Shown here: one piece after another, positions 44,240 through 53,600 of the stretch
Numbering within the stretch: position 1 is the first letter of the stretch
Layout of the letters: each line of letters opens with the position of its first letter
Origin: Candidatus Brevefilum sp.
Lineage (GTDB): Bacteria; Chloroflexota; Anaerolineae; Anaerolineales; Anaerolineaceae
Direction: 5' to 3'
DNA length: 64,000 nucleotides
NCBI GenBank assembly: GCA_029210815.1
Contig: JARGGB010000007.1
Span: 2,550-66,549, forward strand
The notes under the pieces: generated by a model
What the model was told of the DNA's origin: nothing
The model's database searches: none
Seen by the model: the letters and a program-made list of their open reading frames with translations, nothing else
Program-made: the position numbers and the translations under genes

Positions 44240-45160
44240 TTACTCGATTGTCCAATAACGGATCTGGTCAACCCAAACTGTCAGATCATCAACATTTGTT
44301 CCACCGACAAAAATTCCAAAGCTCCCCGCCAAATAGGCGTTATCTGAAACCTCATCGACTTTTTCGCCGTTGATATAAAATGTTAATTGTGCACCTTCAG
44401 CCATGATACCCATGGTGTTCATTTCGTCTTCACCTTGATTGATTGCATCACTTTCAGTCCAGGCAATCGGGGAATACATTACCTGACCATCCCAGCGGCG
44501 TAAACCATATTTGCCATCACAGGTGATCCCATAGAGATAACCCCTGTTAGCATTTGCGTTCGCTGGTACCCTGAACATGATGCCAAAGTGATCATTGCCC
44601 TCACACTCCGGTGATTGCATTTTTGCTTCCAGGTAAAAATCTTCAAGGAAGGGCCAGGTCAGGCGCCAGGCGTCTACATCCAGGTCTGCCGTGAGCTTAA
44701 GGTAGCCGTCCTCAAATTCGATGCTTGAGTATTCAGAATAGCCAATCGCCCAACCTTCACTGTCCGCCAGGGTATCAATCCAATCTGGCTCTCCCAGGGT
44801 CCGGGCAGGATCCGTCTCAGCCAAGGTCTCTGTGGGCTCTGCTGTTGGTGTTGGCGTTTCTTCCTCATCCTCAGGGGTCGCTGTCAGTTCCGGTTCTTTT
44901 GTTTCTTCAGGTATGTCCGTTGGTTCGAGTGTTGGTTCTTCAGTCTCTTCCACTTCCGTCGGTTCTGCTGCCTCGGTTGGTTCTTCCACGACGGGGGTGG
45001 CGGAAGGTTGAATTTCCACTGGCGTCCCAGTCAGGATTTTAGCGATCTCCGTCGCCATGCTGTCATCGGATTCGACATCATCTTGCTGAGAACCTGGCAG
45101 GTTGCACCCGGCTAAAACCAGGGCAAATATAAGGATTGAAAATAGCGTTAATTTCTTCAT
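44240..45160 (-). CDS. Lipoprotein with Thr/Pro/Glu linker and ConA-like lectin domain (paralogue B)
   Basis: A 306-residue lipoprotein: signal peptide with lipobox VLAGC, then an unusually long acidic Thr/Pro/Glu linker (about residues 30-115) and a C-terminal beta-sandwich-like domain. The domain shares GEPDW, FYLEAKMQSPECEG, YLYGITCDGKYGLRRWDG and the terminal VWVDQIRYW with the lipoprotein at 41724. It is likely an extracellular binding module held away from the surface by the linker. The start is ATG 45160. It ends 25 bases from the MITE-like element. Confidence 0.7.
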   Translation of the reverse strand: MKKLTLFSILIFALVLAGCNLPGSQQDDVESDDSMATEIAKILTGTPVEIQPSATPVVEEPTEAAEPTEVEETEEPTLEPTDIPEETKEPELTATPEDEEETPTPTAEPTETLAETDPARTLGEPDWIDTLADSEGWAIGYSEYSSIEFEDGYLKLTADLDVDAWRLTWPFLEDFYLEAKMQSPECEGNDHFGIMFRVPANANANRGYLYGITCDGKYGLRRWDGQVMYSPIAWTESDAINQGEDEMNTMGIMAEGAQLTFYINGEKVDEVSDNAYLAGSFGIFVGGTNVDDLTVWVDQIRYWTIE

Positions 45161-45410
45161 GTCTCTACCATCCATTTCTTGTTGTTAAATACCTGATATC
45201 TTATGGACGCTTAAATTTTCTCAAAAGTTCCCAAATCCTAAAACTTTATCCCTTAATTTTCGTCTTCTACCCTCCATAAGCTTAATTAAAAATCACATAT
45301 CTCTTACATTAATTTATAACATATTTTGAGTGGTAAAATAAAGATTAGATCAGGCCTATTTTATAATCATGCGGCCGATTTTTGTTTAAATTCTGGAGCC
45401 AATCTAAATT
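45161..45410. other. Divergent intergenic region, no feature recognised
   Basis: About 250 bases between the lipoprotein gene (-) and the Mrr-like gene (+). It is AT-rich and should hold promoters for both, but no convincing motif was seen. Confidence 0.3.
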
Positions 45411-46118
45411 ATGAAAGCGCTTGTCACAATCGCGAACATCTTATACCTCTTTTGGCCGCTGACCGTATTATTCGGGTTAAGAAAACTTTTCCCAAAAAAA
45501 TATACTTTCAAAGAGCGGATCAGGCTGTCTTTGCAAAGGATTTTCATAGGTTGGCTATTAATGGCATTATTATTGGGTTTTATTTACTTGCAAGATGGCC
45601 AGGCGTACTTCTTTATCTCCGAACAAACCAATCACCTGCTTTTTGGCTTGCTTGGATTAATAACGGGTGGGATCACGATCATTTGGGCGCTGAGCAGATG
45701 GCGCAAGGATCGAATCCGTTTGTCTGATACACAAACGCTTGATGATCTTCTCTCACTAACACCTGATGAATTTGAAAAGTTAGTGGCAACCCTGTTCAAA
45801 GCCTATGGGCACCAGGCACAGGTGCTGGGCGGTTCCTCGGATCACGGGGTAGATGTTGTTGTCCTCAGCAAGGATAACGAAAAATGGATCATTCAATGCA
45901 AACGCTATAACGGCTCTGTCGGTGAGCCGGTCCTTCGCGATCTTTACGGCACCATGGGACACGAAGGCGCGCATAAAGCTTATTTAATCACCACGGGCAG
46001 CTTTACCTCACAGGCAAAGGAATGGGCAGTTGGAAAGCCGATTGTCCTTTACGACGGTCCTTCACTGGTCAAATTGATTCAACGCACCCAACTGCATCGT
46101 TCCCAATTGCGAAGATAA
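45411..46118 (+). CDS. Membrane-anchored Mrr-like restriction endonuclease
   Basis: A 235-residue protein. The first about 95 residues contain two to three hydrophobic helices (LVTIANILYLFWPLTVLFGL, then IFIGWLLMALLLGFIYL). The C-terminal 130 residues are an Mrr_cat domain: LSLTPDEFEKLVATLFKAYG, GSSDHGVDVVV and IIQCKRYNG, giving the Asp and QxK nuclease residues of the PD-(D/E)xK fold. It would cut modified or foreign DNA at the membrane. It stands alone, without a methylase. Confidence 0.85.
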   Translation: MKALVTIANILYLFWPLTVLFGLRKLFPKKYTFKERIRLSLQRIFIGWLLMALLLGFIYLQDGQAYFFISEQTNHLLFGLLGLITGGITIIWALSRWRKDRIRLSDTQTLDDLLSLTPDEFEKLVATLFKAYGHQAQVLGGSSDHGVDVVVLSKDNEKWIIQCKRYNGSVGEPVLRDLYGTMGHEGAHKAYLITTGSFTSQAKEWAVGKPIVLYDGPSLVKLIQRTQLHRSQLRR

Positions 46119-46297
46119 GCATTCGATGATCTCGATGATCAGCAATTCTGTGAAAATTAAAATTGCTTACCAATCTGTAATATTTACATATGCACCTGAA
46201 AAAAAACAGTAATCACCGATGCTGTTAGAGAGAAATCTCAAAATTCCATTAATTTCTTTAGCAAAACTTCAAAACAGGGTTCACTTTGATTTGTTCT

Positions 46298-47131
46298 TTA
46301 CTCTTGAGGAAGGTAATCCCCGATATCAAACACCGGGTTAGCGCCGCCGATAACATCCGGGAGAATGCCATTCCACCGTGTCAAAAACAGATACTGCAGG
46401 TAGGCATCCGTCAATGCACCGGTATCCTTCAACGCTTTTTGCGCATCCGCTTGAGCCTGTGCTTCCACCACCCGCTGTTCTGCTTCGATCCTGGATTTTT
46501 CTAGCTCAAGTTTTGCCGTCTGCACATTTTGTTCCATCACCTGCTTGGCTTCAATGGATGCATTATATTCTGGCGAGAAGTCAAAATTGATGATATTGAA
46601 ATTCTCCACGATGATATGGTAAGGCTCTAACTGCTTCTGCAGCTCCGTTTCAGCATCAATTCGAACCTGCTCTCGCATTTTGATCAAATTTTCAGCAGTG
46701 TATTTTGCAGTTGCACTTTTGAATGCGTTTTGTATAGCTGGCGCAACCACCTTGTCCTGATAATCCGTTCCAATGCTCTGATAGACTGCTGAGGCATGTT
46801 GGTTATCTAAACGGTAGTTGACGGCAATGATGGCTGAAACCGTCTGAAGGTTGGAACTTGCCGATGAAGCCTCAATCTCATCCTTTTGTGTCTGTGCACT
46901 CATCCGGTGAACGGCTTCTGCGAGGGGAATTTTCACCCCGAGGCCTGGTTGAACGATGCGCTGGACCGCACCCCATCGTGTGACGATGCCAACATAACCG
47001 GCCGGCACAGTGTACAGCGCAGACGAGACCAGCAGCATGATTGTAAACAGGCTCACCATGCCAATAATGATGTACTTCAGAATTTGTCTTCGTTTCATGC
47101 GAATATCTTGATAAGTATTTTTAGTATCCAT
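46298..47131 (-). CDS. Prohibitin-like SPFH domain membrane protein
   Basis: A 277-residue protein with one N-terminal transmembrane helix after a basic tail, then an SPFH domain: VGIVTRWGAVQRIVQPGLGVKIP, SAIIAVNYRLDNQHA and a long helical coiled-coil with NFNIINFDFSPEYNASIEAKQ and an Ala/Gln/Glu-rich repeat. It resembles prohibitins and HflK/C, which form membrane scaffolds. Function in bacteria is usually membrane stress or protease control. The ATG 47131 follows AAAGGAG. Confidence 0.9.
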   Translation of the reverse strand: MDTKNTYQDIRMKRRQILKYIIIGMVSLFTIMLLVSSALYTVPAGYVGIVTRWGAVQRIVQPGLGVKIPLAEAVHRMSAQTQKDEIEASSASSNLQTVSAIIAVNYRLDNQHASAVYQSIGTDYQDKVVAPAIQNAFKSATAKYTAENLIKMREQVRIDAETELQKQLEPYHIIVENFNIINFDFSPEYNASIEAKQVMEQNVQTAKLELEKSRIEAEQRVVEAQAQADAQKALKDTGALTDAYLQYLFLTRWNGILPDVIGGANPVFDIGDYLPQE

Positions 47132-47541
47132 TTTTTCTCCTTTATTGTCATTAAAGCACATTTAAAGCATTCAGACAGAAGAAAATCTATTGTTCATGTC
47201 AATTAAATGAGAATGATGGTACAGATAACAAATCTGTCTCTTTCTAAATATAAAGATTTGTAACCTAATGCATTTAAATTATTAACGATTCGATTTATGA
47301 ATGACAGCCTCTAATAAAATGATTGGATTGGGATTGGAAGAAAGAATTGATTAATTCACAGGAGGGCTAATTTTTTTCAAACAGACCTTATTCTTTTAAC
47401 ACATAAGCCAATTAAGAAGTTTGAAAAAATCACTCCTGGTTTAAAATGAGTATCAATTGTGAATCAATGTTGTGAGCTCGATGCATGCTCAGCATTTTAC
47501 AATCTCATTACACAAATCCATCTTAAAAAATTACAGTGTGT
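47132..47541. other. Intergenic region upstream of the prohibitin-like gene
   Basis: A 410-base AT-rich gap between two minus-strand genes. It contains an 11-bp inverted repeat, TTTTTTCAAAC at 47372-47382 and GTTTGAAAAAA at 47419-47429, that could form a weak stem of unknown use. Nothing else is clear. Confidence 0.35.
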
Positions 47542-48621
47542 TTATAATTGGTTGGTAAATATACGTTCTGCAATATCCTGCAATAAGCGTTGGACAACTA
47601 TCCCATGAGCCAGATTCGGGACAAAGCTTATGGCCGGGTCAGCCCCCAGGAACAGGTAATGGTTGTGCACCAAAGCCCGCAGCCAGCCTGAGGGGGTGTA
47701 GTCCGAGGGGAATTTTGTGTCAGGTAAATAATCGCTGTTAACATGATGCGTCACCCACCCCTCTTCAGGCAAAAAGCTGCGGTAAACATCCGGATGTGAG
47801 GTGTCAAATAAAATCGTTCCGCGTCTGCCCCACAGCTCAACGCGCATCAGATCGCCTGTGCCGGCAGAGACGCGGCTGGCAACCATGGTGCCAATTGCCC
47901 GGCTTGTAGGCTCTTCCAAAAGCACGGTTGTACACAAATCTGAATTCTCCGGAACATCTTCCATGAAACCGCTAGCAGCAGCATCACGTACGACCAAATG
48001 ATCGCCGAGGAAGGCAGTTAGCATGCTTAAAGCATGTGACCCAAGGTCAACAGCTGCCCCTTGCAATGGAATCGGCAGCAAGCGGTCTTCCCTTTTGACC
48101 CTATAGGCTGGATCAAGATAGCTGCCGTGTAAATATTCGACCCGGAAGTGAACAAGATCGCCAAAGACGCCGCTGCGCCAGTGATGGATGGCTTTACGAA
48201 TAGGGGATTTCTGGAGAAACTGGAACCCTATCATAATGAACTTGCCGTGGTTTGACGCATTCAGCGCTTCAAGCTGGTCAATCTCACCTTGAGAAACTGC
48301 TATGGGTTTTTCAAGATAAATGCGCTCAATGTTGGGCATGGCAGCAGCTTTTAATAATTGGGGCGTATGGGTATCATTTGGTCCGGCAATGTAAAGCGTG
48401 TTAATGTCATCCCGTTCCCAAATTTCGTCAGGTGCCACAGCTTCCTGGAAATCGAAACGTTCGGCAAATCCTTCACGGCTGGAAGGTGTTGGAGAAGCCA
48501 CAACCACTTTCTCGATTTCTGGAATTTCTTTGTAATAATACTTAAGCGCATCGAGTGCATAAGCATGGGATTGGGCGATGCCGCCTGCACCTAAGAATCC
48601 AACGCGCACAGGTTTATTCAT
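47542..48621 (-). CDS. Gfo/Idh/MocA family NAD(P)-dependent oxidoreductase
   Basis: A 359-residue oxidoreductase with the N-terminal Rossmann motif VGFLGAGGIAQSHAYAL and the EKPIA lysine of this family (LEKPIAVSQGEIDQL). A C-terminal alpha/beta domain follows with VHFRVEYLHGSYLDPAYR and GAAVDLGSHALSM. Members act on sugars, inositols or N-acetylated sugars; no substrate can be assigned. It stands alone on the minus strand. Confidence 0.9.
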   Translation of the reverse strand: MNKPVRVGFLGAGGIAQSHAYALDALKYYYKEIPEIEKVVVASPTPSSREGFAERFDFQEAVAPDEIWERDDINTLYIAGPNDTHTPQLLKAAAMPNIERIYLEKPIAVSQGEIDQLEALNASNHGKFIMIGFQFLQKSPIRKAIHHWRSGVFGDLVHFRVEYLHGSYLDPAYRVKREDRLLPIPLQGAAVDLGSHALSMLTAFLGDHLVVRDAAASGFMEDVPENSDLCTTVLLEEPTSRAIGTMVASRVSAGTGDLMRVELWGRRGTILFDTSHPDVYRSFLPEEGWVTHHVNSDYLPDTKFPSDYTPSGWLRALVHNHYLFLGADPAISFVPNLAHGIVVQRLLQDIAERIFTNQL

Positions 48622-48746
48622 TATATTCTCCTCTCCAGATAGTTAATATTGCTTTTCTCATTATATCTGAAGAGGGTTTCTTAACAGTGTTATTGTGACA
48701 TCTCCCTTGCAAAAATTATTTAATAATCAGGATCGAGATGTGATCA

Positions 48747-49124
48747 TCAAGCATATTTTTTCAGTAATGTGTATCCGAATCCCAAGGCAAGCAGAAGATA
48801 AGACAAAACCCCTACCCAGCCTAAAGGACTTATCTCGACTGATAATTGTCCTATTAAGCTGAGGATGAATCCAAGGGTATTTCCGACGAACAATCCGACG
48901 ACAATCGCCCGCAAGGCAATGGACCCTGGATCTCCCTTAGCCAACCAGAGGATCAAACCCAGCATGAAAAACAGCGTGCCCAGCTGACGAGACATATAAA
49001 CACCCTGGGAATCAAGGGCAATCCCATAAAGCGACCAGAAGAATTTTGGGATGAGGATAAAACCAATGCCCCATACAAGGCTCATAATCGCCATGATAAT
49101 GATCAAAATTTTCCGTAATTTCAT
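48747..49124 (-). CDS. Four-helix membrane protein, unknown function
   Basis: A 125-residue protein with about four hydrophobic helices and a GIALDSQGVYMSRQLG loop between the first two. It may be a small DUF4345-type or similar membrane protein, which I cannot confirm. ATG 49124 follows AAAGGAG. It lies downstream of the DUF6064 gene, 59 bases on the same strand, and is likely co-transcribed. Confidence 0.7.
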   Translation of the reverse strand: MKLRKILIIIMAIMSLVWGIGFILIPKFFWSLYGIALDSQGVYMSRQLGTLFFMLGLILWLAKGDPGSIALRAIVVGLFVGNTLGFILSLIGQLSVEISPLGWVGVLSYLLLALGFGYTLLKKYA

Positions 49125-49183
49125 CTTTCTCTCCTTTAATATCAAATACTGAATTAACAAGCATTTCCATATAGGGAATGTAT

Positions 49184-49873
49184 TTACTCACCTACGTTCA
49201 AGCTCCAGGCTTCCGAAGACTTTTCCTGATTCTTGATCTGTTCCTCAGCCTTTTGCTTCTTATTTCGCCGTAGAATCAAAACGATGCTCACAAGGCTGCC
49301 CAACACCATGCCAACATCTTCCCACATCCCAATGGATATCCAGAGCACCCCGGATAGCCCCCAAAATAAGGGAACAATCAATAAATAGATTGGGATCGCA
49401 GAACTTGCCAAAAGCAAGAGTCCAAAGGTGAAAAGTGTCAGAGGACAGGGGAAAAGGCCAATAAAGGCTGCCTGGGGATAATTATGACCAACCAGGATTC
49501 CGATCAAGGGATAACCAACCATGGTATAAAAAATCATCGTCACCCCAGCAACGGTTTGAACTTTGTTGTGTGTACCAAATGTTATTCCAGGTTTTACTGC
49601 CTGAATCAGAAATAGAACAGCTTCAATCAAGAAAAGCGCCATAAAGGCATAGCCAATGGTAAAGCCCTGCCCTGCACTGGGGAGCCAGAATAAAAGCGCC
49701 ACCCACAACCACAAGAAGGCTAAAACACCAAAATTAACTCGGCTTGCCCAAAGGGACTTTTTAATAGCCAGAAAAACAGCAATCACACCCAATACATAGG
49801 CAATGATATGCATCGGCCAAATCAGCTGGTTGTATGCTGCAAATGCATCCAGTAGTTGTTCACCTGTGATCAT
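49184..49873 (-). CDS. DUF6064-like membrane protein
   Basis: A 229-residue protein with six to seven hydrophobic segments. The opening NQLIWPMHIIAYVLGVIAVFL and the WLWVALLFWLP stretch resemble the DUF6064 family, of unknown function. It ends in a basic Lys/Glu tail. GAGGAGG lies before the ATG. A strong stem-loop at 49922-49964 sits just upstream. Confidence 0.72.
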   Translation of the reverse strand: MITGEQLLDAFAAYNQLIWPMHIIAYVLGVIAVFLAIKKSLWASRVNFGVLAFLWLWVALLFWLPSAGQGFTIGYAFMALFLIEAVLFLIQAVKPGITFGTHNKVQTVAGVTMIFYTMVGYPLIGILVGHNYPQAAFIGLFPCPLTLFTFGLLLLASSAIPIYLLIVPLFWGLSGVLWISIGMWEDVGMVLGSLVSIVLILRRNKKQKAEEQIKNQEKSSEAWSLNVGE

Positions 49874-49921
49874 TTAATACCTCCTCTTTTATAAAGTCTT
49901 TTTAGCACATCAATTTGTGGA

Positions 49922-49964
49922 TTGGCAATGTGTCAAAACCTTAGAAAGGCTGACACATTGCCAA
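49922..49964. other. Perfect 14-bp stem-loop between small genes
   Basis: TTGGCAATGTGTCA (49922-49935) pairs perfectly with TGACACATTGCCAA (49951-49964). The 15-base loop itself has a small CCTT/AAGG stem. No T tract follows on either strand, so this may be an RNA structural element, a processing site or an operator rather than a simple terminator of the 50001-50504 gene. Confidence 0.55.
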
Positions 49965-50000
49965 ATTCATTTCCCACTTAGATGTTTTCATTATCAATGA

Positions 50001-50504
50001 TCAGGGTCCATCATAGGATGGGAGCGTTTTTATGTAGGCTGTATCAGTTCCACCGACAGTATGCGTTGTGGTCTCATATAATAGACCTTCAAGCGTGCCG
50101 TAACCTTTTCCTCGAATATAAACACTCATATATCCAGCCTCATCAATATTCGCCGTGAAGGTCCCTGCCCAATAACCACCTTCAACATTTACAGCATCGA
50201 GCACCCAGCTGCCGTGTCCAACTGCGGGATAACCAATTTCAGAGAATATATTACGGTTCATCGTCATTTCACATGGTCCATCCAGGCGATCATCATCAGA
50301 ATCGTATAGGAAATACACAACACAATTCCGCCAGTGCGTAACACCACCCGCAGTCCAATCTCTTTCACATTGGAGAGCACCTGTGATTGTTCCTGTAATT
50401 GAGACCTCAGTTACAATGACCTCAGCAAACGCGATTTGAGTTGGCACCAGTAAAATGGATGTCAACATCATCATCAAAAAAAGTATTACAAATTGCTTTT
50501 TCAT
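50001..50504 (-). CDS. Secreted small protein, unknown function
   Basis: A 167-residue protein with a classic signal peptide ending in AFA near residue 27. The mature part has VSITGTITGALQCERDW and three cysteines, suggesting one or two disulfides, and beta-rich stretches such as VEGGYWAGTFTANID. I do not recognise the family. AAGGAG precedes the ATG. It is divergent from the BTAD regulator gene. Confidence 0.7.
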   Translation of the reverse strand: MKKQFVILFLMMMLTSILLVPTQIAFAEVIVTEVSITGTITGALQCERDWTAGGVTHWRNCVVYFLYDSDDDRLDGPCEMTMNRNIFSEIGYPAVGHGSWVLDAVNVEGGYWAGTFTANIDEAGYMSVYIRGKGYGTLEGLLYETTTHTVGGTDTAYIKTLPSYDGP

Positions 50505-50602
50505 CGTTAACTCCTTTTCTAAATATGACCATTTCCCAAAAACTTTCCAGCTACACCTTACAACATCTTACTTTCGAAAATATGGAGAAACGATGGATTC
50601 TT

Positions 50603-50645
50603 TGTTGAATTAATGTTGAATTCATTTTCGCTATTACTATATAAT
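50603..50645 (+). promoter_or_regulatory. Promoter with 11-bp-spaced direct repeats for the BTAD regulator gene
   Basis: TTGAAT (50616-50621) and TATAAT (50640-50645), 18 bases apart, give a near-consensus promoter 41 bases before the ATG at 50687. TGTTGAATT occurs at 50603-50611 and again at 50614-50622, exactly 11 bases apart, overlapping the -35. This is the spacing used by SARP-type activators. Confidence 0.6.
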
Positions 50646-50686
50646 TGATTTAAAGGTTTGTTCCTTGCGCATCAAGGTGGTCATTC

Positions 50687-53600
50687 ATGGCAAAGTTATC
50701 TATCAGGCTATTTGGACCATTCCAGGCAGAATTGGATGGTGAATCCCTGGAGGATTTCCGTTCGGACAAAGTGCGAGCTTTGCTGGCTTTTTTATCGGTC
50801 GAATCCCATCGTCCCTGGACCCGCTCATATCTGGCAGATTTATTGTGGACGGACTTGTCAGAAATTAAAGCACAATCAAATTTGAGCAATGCTTTATGGA
50901 ATCTGCGTTCCGTAATAGAAGATGACCAAAAAGGGACAGAATTTATTATCGTTGAGAAAACAAGCCTACAATTCAACTTAAAAGCTGATTATTGGTTGGA
51001 TGTCAAAGCTTTTCATGAGCTGATCGAGAAATCCCAGAAATCAACATCCACATATAAAATGGCTACGATGGCAAAACTTGATGAAGCTTTATCCCTTTCC
51101 AGCGGGGACTTCATGGAGGGTTTCTCCATTAACAGTCCCAGCTTTGAAACCTGGCTGGTCAAAACACGCCAGGAAATTCATCAAAAACGAATCCAGGCAC
51201 TGAGTTGGATCAGTTCATTACATGACCAAGCAGGCAGATTCGCAAAGGCGCTGGATTATACGCAAGATTGGATTACAGAAGAACCCTGGGATGAACAAGC
51301 CTATCGCCAGGTGATGCGAATTCTCGTGAAACTCGGCCAGCGAAAAAGAGCCCTGGAGCAGTTCGAGGCTTGCCGTCATCGCCTGGTAGAAGATTTAGGT
51401 ATAGAACCTCAGCAAGAAACACTTCAATTGTACAGACAAATTCAAGAAGATTCCTTACCACCTGCTTCTAAAACAAAACCTGCTATACCGACGACGCTGA
51501 AGAAGCAAGGTCTTGATTCGGGACCACCTCCCGAATTCTTGACAAGAGCAGTTTTAGAAAACGTGGTATCCAAGCCTTTCTTTGGACGCCAAGCGGAGCT
51601 CGCGCAGCTTGATAAATGGTTAGACGAAATATTAGGCAAGCAAGGAAAAGTTGCTTTTGTCAAAGGTGAACCGGGCAGCGGAAAGACCTATCTGCTGAGT
51701 GAATTCGCTAAACACGCATTAACTAGAAACCCGAACTTACTGTTATTCAAGGGACAATGCAACGCCTTCATTGGTCATGGGGATCCCTATTTCCCTTTCA
51801 TCACGATCACCAGGATGCTGGCGGGGAATTTTGAACCCTTGATTCCAAACGCTATCATCAATCTTGAACATTTGGAGCGGCTGTGGCGCTTTCTGCCTGT
51901 TATGCTTGAGTGTCTCGTTAATTTTGGTCCAGACCTGAGTAAACGCCATTTCACTGACAATCATCAATTATTGCTGCTAAAAGCTCATCCGGGTCTTACC
52001 GAGTCTACTTTGGAATCCATTGAGCAAAAGATGAAATTACCAGAAAAGAAACAGTATCGACAAGCCGCTCTGAACGATCAATTTAACCAGGTTCTGAGTG
52101 CACTGTCAAAAGAACATCCCATCCTTTTAGTGCTGGATGATTTACAGTGGATCGATGATAGTTCTGCCAGTTTGCTGTTTCATCTTGGACACCAATCAGC
52201 CGGTAAAAATATATTGCTTTTGGGCGCTTTTCGTTCAGAGGAAGTAGAGATCCTTCACAAAGAAAAAACGCATCCCCTGATCGGGATCATTGGAGAATTG
52301 ACAGCAATTTATGGAAAAAACCTAATCAACCTGGCTGAAAGTGAAGGCAAGACTTTTCTCAACGATTTATTGCGCAGTGAACCAAACGCTTTCACCCCCA
52401 GCTTTTCTCAAATGCTGTATTTACACACCACCGGGCATCCACTTTTTGCGGTTGAACTCTTAAGAGGAATGCAGCTGCGAAGCGAGATTTACAAAGATAA
52501 CAATGGAAATTGGGTCGAAAGTGACCATTTAAATTGGGGAGAACTTCCTGCACGGGTAGAAGCTGTGATTATGCGTCGTTTTCGATTACTCCCAGCTGAA
52601 TGCCAATCATTGATGAACGCAGCCTGCGTGCAAGGCGAAAGTTTTAGTGTCGAGGTCCTCTCTCAAGTATTGAATATGCCGAGTTATCAAGTCTATAATC
52701 TACTAAGTGAAGAGGTCTGCAAGCGCCATCGTCTGATATTGCCTGAAGGTGTGCAAAAAGTAGGAGAACAAAGGTTAACTTCCTTTCGTTTCAGGCATAT
52801 GCTTTTCCAAATTTACCTGTACAACCAGCTTAACAAAGTAGAAAAAATCCAATTACACGGGCTTATAGGTGAAACACTGGAAAACTTCTACCAGGATAAC
52901 CTGAAACAACACCCTGAAATGGCACATCATTTGGCAAGGCATTTTGAACTTGCAGGACTGCCAGCCAAAGCGATCCAGTATTACCAGCTAGCTGGAGAAA
53001 ATGCGATGCACTTGACAGCCCATCAGGATGCCATGCGCCATTACAAGCATGCGCTATTGCTGCTCAAAGAATTACCCGAATCAACGCAAAGAAATCAATT
53101 AGAGTTTGACTTACAGCTCAAACTTGGACCGCCGCTCACCGCTTTGAAAGGTTGGGGGGCACCCGAATTAGAAAAAGCCTATGATCGTGCCCAAGTTTTA
53201 ATTGAGAATATCAAAAATCCTGAGAAACTGATTCCTGCCCTTTGGCTGCTGGCTACATTCAGGCTTGGTCGTTCTGAACATCGGGAAGTTGATCAATTAG
53301 TCGGCCGTCTTGTTAATCTCACACAAAAAATCAATGACCCTGCATTAAATGCCTTGTCCTATCTCCAGGTCAGCCCTTTATACCAGGGCAGGTTTATCGA
53401 GGGAAAAAGGCTTTTGGAACGGGCGGCAGCTGTTCAGGACGTCAATCTGCAGCGCCATTTAGCCCATCGATTCGGAATGGCACCAGCGGCTGTTGCACTA
53501 TGCTATCTGAGCAATTGTCTTTGGATGATGGGTAACCCTGACCAGGCTGACAAAATTGATCAAGAAGCGTTCGATTTCGCAGAGAAAGTCAATCACCCCA

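Noticed and set aside
45326-45727. 133-codon frame overlapping the Mrr-like gene
   Set aside because: It is on the same strand in another frame, has no recognisable motif, and overlaps the well-supported Mrr coding region.
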